Shown piece after piece: positions 57,231-64,000 of a DNA stretch of 64,000 bases. The stretch's first letter is position 1; each line of letters begins with the position of its first letter. The stretch is from Adineta steineri (taxonomy: Eukaryota; Rotifera; Eurotatoria; Adinetida; Adinetidae). The notes beneath the pieces were generated by a model. The model was not told the DNA's origin. It made no database searches and saw only the letters and a list, made by a program, of their open reading frames with translations. The DNA lies in NCBI GenBank assembly GCA_905250115.1, contig CAJNOI010000177.1, positions 120,785-184,784 of the forward strand. Reading direction: 5' to 3'. The position numbers and the translations under genes are program-made.

Positions 57231-58471
57231 ATGGGTAATAGTTCTAGTCGTACTAATCCTCCATGTCGTTGCACTTGTTGCTCTCGCTGTTGCCCACCTA
57301 AAAGATCGACAACCATTTCACCAACACCTATTCCACCAACACCCATTCCACCGACACCTGTTCCACCGAGACCCTCTTCATCTCGTGTATTCAAATTTAC
57401 TGAATATGAACCTGCAGCCATGCCCGATATCTACAGGGACAAAGCTGACTACCAGGATCTATTGGATATTGAACCACTTGTGGTAAGATAATTTTATTTC
57501 GATATAAATTATATATATACATATCCAAAAATTTCTCAGAAGCCTTTCCTTCTTCTAAATTTCATCTAAAATTAAGATTATCTAACTTAATATAATAAAT
57601 CTAAACTTTAATTAGCTAATATCGAATTAATTCATTTATATTTCAGCACAGCATAATTATGACACAATTATCATCACAGACAGCATCCAGCAACAAAACA
57701 AATCTCATAAAAGAACCGTTGGAAAATAAATGGACGGAATCATACTTGACGCATGGAGAATTGTCTGATGTCATCACCGAAGTTAATAGTGATACGCATG
57801 GATGTATTAAATCAGTTGAATCACAAGAGATCAACATTGGGGCAGAAAAGTTTCAACAAATTACAGTCGAGATTGAGAAATTAATCGCCAATCAATTGCG
57901 ATTAATTTCACAAAGAGAACAAGCGATCATTCAGAAACATAGACAAGAAAGTACAAATGCTGTAAATAGAATAATCACTAAGGGAAGATCTTATCAACGA
58001 GCTAATGAAAAAGAACACCAACGATTGATAGAAGAATACGTTGTTCAATTAGAAAAAGCACTGGTCACACATTTAGATCATCTTCAGAAGGCTGTAGAGG
58101 TCGATCAACGAAGTATAATCAGCCAGTCGCAACAATATGTTGGAGATTGTGCTCTTGACGCATTAAGAGCTAGACAAAATATCCTGAATAATGCCTTTTT
58201 GAGCGCCAACAAAATGATTACAGAAATACTGTCTCAGCACGAGGTGGAATTTTGGGACATCAAAAAGCAACCTGTTGGTCGTGAAGAACTACGAACTATT
58301 GACCTTCGTATATATTCTACTGTTGGAGAAAACCAGCATGGTCTAGTTTGTGATAAAATATCTGATCGAAACAAATTTATCAAAACGATCAATGATACAA
58401 AATCACAAAATATACCCAAGAGAACAGTGTATCTAAAAAGTGATCCAAGTATTACAATACCGAGAACATAA
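57231..58471 (+). CDS. Myristoylated, Pro-rich coiled-coil protein, unrecognised
   Basis: Two exons (57231-57482 and 57647-58471) joined in phase 0 give 358 residues. It begins MGNSSSRTNPP, a textbook N-myristoylation signal, followed by a cysteine cluster (CRCTCCSRCC) likely to be palmitoylated and a PTPIPP repeat of four units. The second exon is largely helical, with coiled-coil stretches (EKFQQITVEIEKLIANQLRL, QRLIEEYVVQLEKALVTHLD). The protein should therefore be attached to the inner face of a membrane with a rod-like domain inside the cell. I do not recognise the family. An adaptor or membrane-curvature role is only a guess. Confidence 0.7.
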
Positions 58472-59348
58472 TATGACGTCGACAAATGAAACAGAACTAT
58501 CGAAAGACAAAGACAAATTATAGTTATCTAAATATAAAAACCAGTTATTTTTATTTAATGAAAATACTTTTCTATAGAACGGTGTGTGTAAGAGATTGAA
58601 CCACACTTGTCCAATGAAGCGTTAATCGTCAGTTTAGAATAATCATTTTTGACGACATGTTTACTTCGATCAAAGTTTGTCGCATTGTTTTGATTAAATT
58701 TCTAAGCATGCATCGTGACAGTTTCTAACAGAAAAAATGTTTATTCTGATGGTTTTACACTTTATTATATTTCTTCTTATTAAAAATCGTCTTGATTTCA
58801 TACAAAGCATAAACTTATATACCTGCCCATCAGCGAAAACGAAAAAATATGAAAGGAAAGAATAATAGAGACAGAATAAGCTGGGGACAAAATTTCACAT
58901 GATTTATAAAATAAAAGCAATACTTGAAATGAAAAGAAACCATAAGAACAGAACAGACATCGTTACATACACAAAAATGTATGAATGCATTTACTTCCTT
59001 TCGCTAAAAATACTTTGATTTAATGTGACAAAACACTTGAAAATATTTAAGCTTTTTACATGTCAGGTACTTTTCAATGTGCTCTGCTAAAAGAACTGAT
59101 TTCAATCAATCCAACTGAAAAGTCATGCATCACTTCACTCTAAAAGTGTTAGTGCTGAAACATACATATTATCATTACTCATTCAAGTCACTTCAAATAA
59201 AGGAAGTAGCTAGGTGTATTTAAACGACATACACTTTTCACATTATTCATTCGAAAAGTCATCAACGTTCAGCCTCCAGCACAGCAAGGTAAAATAGACG
59301 AGTTTCTCTTATGATTGATTTATTTTTACAATCGTCTTTCTTATAGAT
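58472..59348. other. Intergenic region and 5' UTR intron of the BLIP-like gene
   Basis: AT-rich, with no gene. Near 59289-59345 a GT-AG intron (GTAAAATAGA to TTCTTATAG) lies directly before the ATG of the next gene, so that gene probably has a non-coding first exon ending at about 59288. Confidence 0.45.
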
Positions 59349-61003
59349 ATGTTACCGTTAGGTACGTTTGTATTGGTAGTCATTGCGACTATCATACTTC
59401 ATTGTAATAGTGCTCCTACGATCTACACCATAACTAAGCAACAATATACAACGATTCAAATTGGATGGACTCGTAATCAAGTGACAAACTTAGTTGGTAG
59501 CTACGGAACTGTTATAGTACAAACTAGTGCAAGCAGCGGGAATGTTACTATCGTTCAATATACAGGAACTGGAACAACTGCTGCTGTGGTTCTCTTTGGA
59601 TTTGTCGACGGACAGTTAATATCGAAATCTGAAGCCAGTTTCGATTCTCCAGTCAACAATAAAATCACTCTACAACAGTATAAGACAATACAAATTGGAT
59701 GGACTCAACAGCAAGTCACACAGCTCCTTGGTGGTCCTGGCAATATTATTTCACAAACGGGTACGCCAGGTTTACCGTACCAGGCTACTACAGTTCAGTA
59801 TTTCGGACTGCAGTCATCTACGGTAAGCGTTGGTTTTATTTTTCTCGATGGAATCCTTTCCAACAAAGGTCAAGTTGGACTAGATACCGGAGTTTACACT
59901 ATTACTAAGCAACAATATACGGCGGTTCAAGTTGGATGGACTCGTGACCAAGTGACAAACTTAGTTGGTAGTTCAGGAAACGCCGTGTCAGAAGCCGGCA
60001 CGGCTAATACGGTTGCTATTATCGTTCAGTATACCGGACTTGGAACAACGTATGGTCTTGTTGCCTTTGGATTTGTTAGCGGAAAGGTCGTATCCAAGTT
60101 TGAAGTCGGTCTTGATCTACCAGTCAGCAATAAAATTACTCTACAACAATATAAAACGATACAAAGCGGATGGACTCAATAGCAAGTCGCAGTGCTTCTG
60201 TGAGCGTGTAGCTCAAAGTGACTACTCTAGATGTGAAGCTGGAGATGTGATGATGGTGATGATTTATTGAAAATAAAACAGCACTATATATAGTACAGCG
60301 CAACAAAGGTGGAGCTGGACAACGATCATCCAGCTTCACAAAGGAAAAATGACGCAATGAAAGAGATGATGAAATGAAAAAAAAGAAAAGATGATGAAAT
60401 GAACATGAGAAAGAAAAGATGATGAAATGACAGATGTGGATGACTCACATATGTGAACATATGTAAAAAGAACAAAGACATATGTACAGATATGTGAGAA
60501 GAACAGAGAAAAAAAAAGAAATGACATAAATGTGGAGAGAGAAAACAAAAAGAAAATGGCAAGATATGTGGATGAACTAGAGGATGATATATATCATCCT
60601 CTAACAGCTTCTTGGTGGTCCTGGTACTATTGTTTCGCAAGTAGGTACGCCCGGTACATCATCCCAGCTCACCACAGTTCAATATTCCGGATTACAGCCA
60701 TCTACGGCGATCGCTGATTTTGTTTTTATCGGTGGATCCCTCTCTAGCAAAGCACAAATTGGACTAGATACTGGAGTTTACGCCATCACGAATGAGCAGT
60801 ATACAGCGATTCAAGTTGGATGGACCCGTGACCAAGTAACAAGCTTAGTTGGCAGTACAGGAAATGCTATGTCAGAAGGTGGTACCGGTAGTACAGCTGT
60901 TGTTCTCCTCCAATATACTGTGCCTCAATCAGCCTATGGTCAAGCTACTTTTATATTTATCAGCGGAAAGCTTTCCAGCAAATCCAAGTTTGGCTTCAAA
61001 TGA
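59349..61003 (+). pseudogene. Secreted five-domain BLIP/DUF3862-like gene, interrupted
   Basis: A signal peptide (MLPLGTFVLVVIATIILHCN) is followed by tandem domains of about 78 residues. Each reads ITKQQYTTIQIGWTRNQVTN, LVG, then VQYTG and FGFVDGQLISK. This is the fold of bacterial SmpA/OmlA-BLIP/DUF3862 proteins (YxxIxxGMTxxEV...G...SK), mostly secreted or lipoproteins of bacteria. Types A and B alternate (A-B-A-B-A). In domain 4 a CAG codon has become TAG (60180), and just beyond lies a 407-bp insertion. Domain 4 resumes in frame at 60605 (QLLGGPGTIVSQVGTPG), and domain 5 ends at 61003. The first part alone could still make a three-domain protein of 277 residues. Animal homologues are not known to me, so bacterial origin is likely. 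Confidence 0.65.
60200..60606. mobile_element. 407-bp insertion in the BLIP-like gene
   Basis: GCTTCT is repeated at both ends (60194-60199 and 60607-60612) and the coding sequence resumes right after it. The inside is purine-rich, with three copies of GAAAAGATGATGAAATGA and a perfect palindrome AGAGGATGAT-ATAT-ATCATCCTCT at its right end. The left part has a GTGTAGCTCAAAGTG stretch that resembles a tRNA A box, so a SINE is possible. Confidence 0.55.
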
Positions 61004-61168
61004 GAAACTTTTTTCTTTCTGATCTTGCGTTTTTTTTATCTTAATCACGAATATCTTTTATCATTTTCTTTTGTTTTTTCTTATCTTAATCATATTATAT
61101 AATCCGGACTATATATCTAAAACTTAATAAAACTAAAAAGAAATTATATAAATTTGTTAGCTGGCATA

Positions 61169-61238
61169 TAGGAGGATGAGGGATGTAGATGAGTGTGGAT
61201 GATGGAGCATAAGTATACTACACTCACGCCCATCCGTC
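61169..61238. repeat. TGTGGG-type hairpin 17 (diverged)
   Basis: Left arm GGAGGATGAGGGATGTAGAT, right arm ACACTCACGCCCATCCG. More diverged than the other copies. Confidence 0.5.
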
Positions 61239-61772
61239 ATTGAGCAAAGATCAAAACTTTATCGAAATTCAAAGAATACTACAGATCAGGTCACTTATCT
61301 AGCGCAGGAAAGCACGCCTAATGGTCTGTTCGAAAAAAAGATACTTTGTATCTTGTTTTCTTCTTTAAGAAAATTAGTTTTCTCGTCTCTCTTACATTTC
61401 TATTCATTATTGTAACAAGGAAAGATATCGCTGTTTGATAATGTAAGCCATGAATACTAATTTTTCTTCGTCAACAAAAATATAAAAAAAATAACACATG
61501 CTACTTCTATTCATTTCTTTATAAGTAAAACTGAGTAGAATATGTATTTGATAGATTAACGTTAAGTAAAATCATCTAACATCTTTGATTATGACGACAA
61601 ATACAAATCAATCAAACAGTTTTTCATTGATGATATAGTATGTTATTTTTGACGATTTTATATTTTAGAAACCTAAACTAATAGAACTTGTTTTAGAAGA
61701 GAAATCTTTGGTAAAAAATAATTGCCATGGACTAGTCTTAGTGTTATTAGAGTGATCGTAGCAGTTGACGAT

Positions 61773-61829
61773 AAGTGTGGATGCAGGAGTGGCTGGGTAG
61801 ATAAAAATATAGATTCTCTCACACCCTGC
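61773..61829. repeat. TGTGGG-type hairpin 18 (diverged)
   Basis: Left arm AAGTGTGGATGCAGGAGTGG, right arm CTCTCACACCCTGC. Imperfect stem. Confidence 0.5.
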
Positions 61830-62982
61830 TTTCATATAGTTTTGTAAAGAATTGCACGGACTATCTATTGAACAGAAAAGCTCAATTATCGTTGCCACAA
61901 TTTGAGCGAGATATTTCAAAAACACTGAGAGGATCATTTATTCTGGGACATCCGTTATTTTCACTTTCAACCATGTTAATTTAATCATAATTATTCGTCA
62001 TGATGAATAATTTTAAACGATAATAAAATTATGAATTCAGCTGATTTTTTTGAATAGCATTTGGTGAAGATTTATTCTGATGATGAACAATCGCACTTTC
62101 CTTCTCATATTTATAAACTATGAAATAAGAATAAAATCAGTTGTACAATACATTTTAGATATCAGATAATGTCGATATATTTTATTCTTTAGGAAGTATT
62201 GCACTTTTTTTTATAAAAGCATGATTTTCGATGTATTATTAACAAGAATAACATTACATTTTGTTGGAAACACTCTGTTTTCACATCCTTCCTACAAACA
62301 TTTCAGTATCATGAACATTTTTTTATATTTACAACAAATAATCCCTGATATTTTATATTAGTTTTGAAAAGGAAATAGATGCATTGTTTTTCTTTATTGA
62401 TACATTCAAATGTTGTGTTCGCAGCAAATATTTCAAAAAAAAAGAAAATTGTCATTGACGTCAATAATAGAATATATGAATCATGTCAAGAATATTCTTT
62501 AGGAAATGTTCTCTAACTAAATGTCCTTGAAAAAAATGTCTCCTAAGAATTGGTTCCGACTTGAAAAACGTCCCTTATGCTTAACTAAGACAATTTCGAA
62601 TGAAGTGTGTCATAAACATAGATAACGCTATAATTTAACTAAAATTCATAGTGTCCTAAGTAAGTCGAATAGAGGACTTATTTTATATACAAGGAGTGAA
62701 AGAAAAGAGTGAGGTTGAGAATGTCAGTGCTGACAGAAGAAGAATACGACACCCACATCACGGAGTTTGTTGGCTCCCGCTTATAAAAAAAAGGTAGACC
62801 TTGGACTATGTTGTAGAGAGAATGAAAAACAATAATATTAAGATAAGAGTATAACAACACCTTTGCTGATGAAGATAATATTAGTCATCTTCCGTTACTT
62901 GCGTGAGAATAAAAGGCAAACAGAAAGTAACTTCGAAAAATAGTGTTCTTTTTTTACCCTTGAGTTTCATCTGAAACATAAT

Positions 62983-63301
62983 ATGCACACCAATCAAGTT
63001 TACAGAGAGCGTGTTATTGTAAATAATGGACCACACAAATGGTGGCACCACCGTTGGTTCAAAAGAATCGCCATTTCCGTTACTGTTTTAATAGTTTTCG
63101 CTGTTATTCTTGCTCTGATGTTAAAATTCGTCGTTTTTGCACCGAAGAAATCAGAAACTAGTACCACCGCCGCAACATCATTGTCATCACTAACAACAAT
63201 AATATCAACACCACCGTCATTATCAACAACAACAACAACATTAGTGATATCGACCACAAGTTCACCACAAACAACAGCCATGACTACAACGCAGCCCACA
63301 G
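62983..63301 (+). CDS. First exon of a membrane-anchored, Thr-stalk protein (probably kelch type)
   Basis: 106 codons: a cytosolic head with WWHHRWFKR, one membrane helix (IAISVTVLIVFAVILALMLK), then a Ser/Thr stalk (TTTTTLVISTTSSPQTTAMT) likely to be O-glycosylated. The exon ends in phase 1 at ACAG|GTAAGC. This is the usual start of bdelloid type II surface proteins whose outer part is kelch or VCBS. The next exon is outside the window. The intron ends, within view, in sequence matching (inverted) the upstream flank of the kelch exon at 52399-52829, which also begins in phase 1, so a kelch exon beyond 64000 is expected. Confidence 0.65.
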
Positions 63302-64000
63302 GTAAGCATCAGAGAACGTTTTCCGATTTCCTTAAATGTTACTTTTAAATCAGATATAAGTGGTTGCTTAGCATTCAAAAGTTTTCTATATCTCACTAAA
63401 AGTTATATTAAAAGAACAGTGATTTTGTCATGAGTGTTTCGATCGTTATTTTAAGAAGAAATTAAGATGCAATGATCACCGAATTCGCTATTTTTTCTCT
63501 TTGTTTGATATCACAACATACCCTACTTTTAAGTATAAAGAGAACAGAAAAAAATCATTTTGCTCCAAAGCAGCGTACGCATATCTGTCATACACGGAGA
63601 TGTAGACCAGTCCTTCTTCTCTTTCGTGTATTAATATAAATAGCTGTATTTGCATATTATTTATTAGTCAGTCCGTTGCCTTTGATTTATTCTTCTGCTT
63701 CCTAGATAAGTCAGAGGTCAACTTGCGGACACAATAGGATGCAGTCTAAGTTCTTTGGGCATGATAAACCACCGCATTCATTAGTCTGAAACGGTGCTGT
63801 AAATGCAACCGTATCTAGACACCATTCCCAACTGCAAAAATTCGTAAGAAACGAATCGAAAAAAGCAATAAGGACCGATTTTCCTTTACCTAAGAGTTTA
63901 ATTACGTAACTATCATCAATAGAAGCTGTATATAATGAAAAGTGCATTAATTTTTATAAACACTGTGGCGACAAGTATAAAATATAAACCTGTTTCATAT
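63302..64000 (+). other. Intron of the membrane-anchored gene, ending in an inverted repeat
   Basis: Non-coding on the plus strand. A minus-strand frame at 63711-63947 is open but has no start context or known domain. The final 47 bases (63954-64000) are the exact reverse complement of 53077-53123. Confidence 0.5.

Larger units (their letters stand above)
61004..62982. other. Intergenic region with two hairpins
   Basis: No gene is supported in about 2 kb. The frames at 61665-61937 and 62678-62860 lack features. Hairpins 17 and 18 are here. The last 200 bases are the probable promoter of the membrane-anchored gene at 62983. Confidence 0.4.

Noticed and set aside
63711-63947. Minus-strand frame of 78 codons with several Cys
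   Set aside because: It lies in the predicted intron of the stalk gene and has no signal peptide or recognisable family; probably chance.

Overview
The window looks like nuclear DNA of a bdelloid rotifer (Adineta/Rotaria type). The DNA is very AT-rich, genes have many short (about 50-60 bp) GT-AG introns, and the families are ones known to be abundant in bdelloids: F-box proteins, mono-ADP-ribosyltransferase plus TPR, membrane-anchored VCBS/FG-GAP, kelch with a Thr-rich stalk, and ankyrin giants. Several genes look bacterial in origin. Many short hairpins are built from the hexamer TGTGGG, which is the reported bdelloid telomere repeat. The species assignment is inference from these traits; no marker gene is present.

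Layout. 0-4.4 kb: an unrecognised multi-exon gene cut by the window edge, an F-box protein, and an MRTF-like (RPEL + SAP) transcription co-activator with a tRNA-Gln in its last intron. 4.6-15 kb: a head-to-tail array of six about 1.7 kb units, all on the minus strand. Each complete unit has one exon for a signal peptide plus acidic propeptide, spliced in phase 1 to one exon for a bacterial CspA-type cold-shock domain. Four units are intact, one has lost its secretion exon, and one is a pseudogene. 15.6 kb: an invertebrate-defensin-like gene. 18.1 kb: an intronless ubiquitin E2. 20.3-25 kb: a VCBS membrane protein that stops at a telomere-like hairpin, a germin/cupin pseudogene, and an ADP-ribosyltransferase-TPR gene. 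25.7-31.1 kb: a TRPM-type channel gene with a TIR transposon in an intron. 31-39 kb: a thioredoxin-like gene, a Fuseless-like multi-pass protein, a broken DUF3494 ice-binding-protein gene, and a beta-mannosidase whose exon is split by a recent palindromic MITE. 39-44 kb: a modular membrane protein. 44.8-51 kb: a 1,954-residue ankyrin/coiled-coil protein. 51-55 kb: a two-TM protein, a kelch fragment, a 100-N assembly gap, a partial gene and axonemal dynein light chain 1. 55-64 kb: two coiled-coil genes, one with an N-terminal myristoylation signal, a secreted BLIP/DUF3862-like repeat gene broken by a stop and an insertion, and the first exon of a second kelch-type gene whose intron matches the sequence beside the gap in inverted orientation.

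Main points for a second look: (i) the tandem family that joins a secretory leader to a bacterial cold-shock domain, with the old bacterial start codon still visible inside one fusion; (ii) about 18 fold-back telomere-like elements between 20.8 and 61.9 kb, one of which ends a gene; (iii) a group of likely horizontally acquired genes (CspA, DUF3494, cupin, BLIP-like) at different stages of domestication and decay; (iv) inverted copies of a kelch gene 10 kb apart on either side of an assembly gap.
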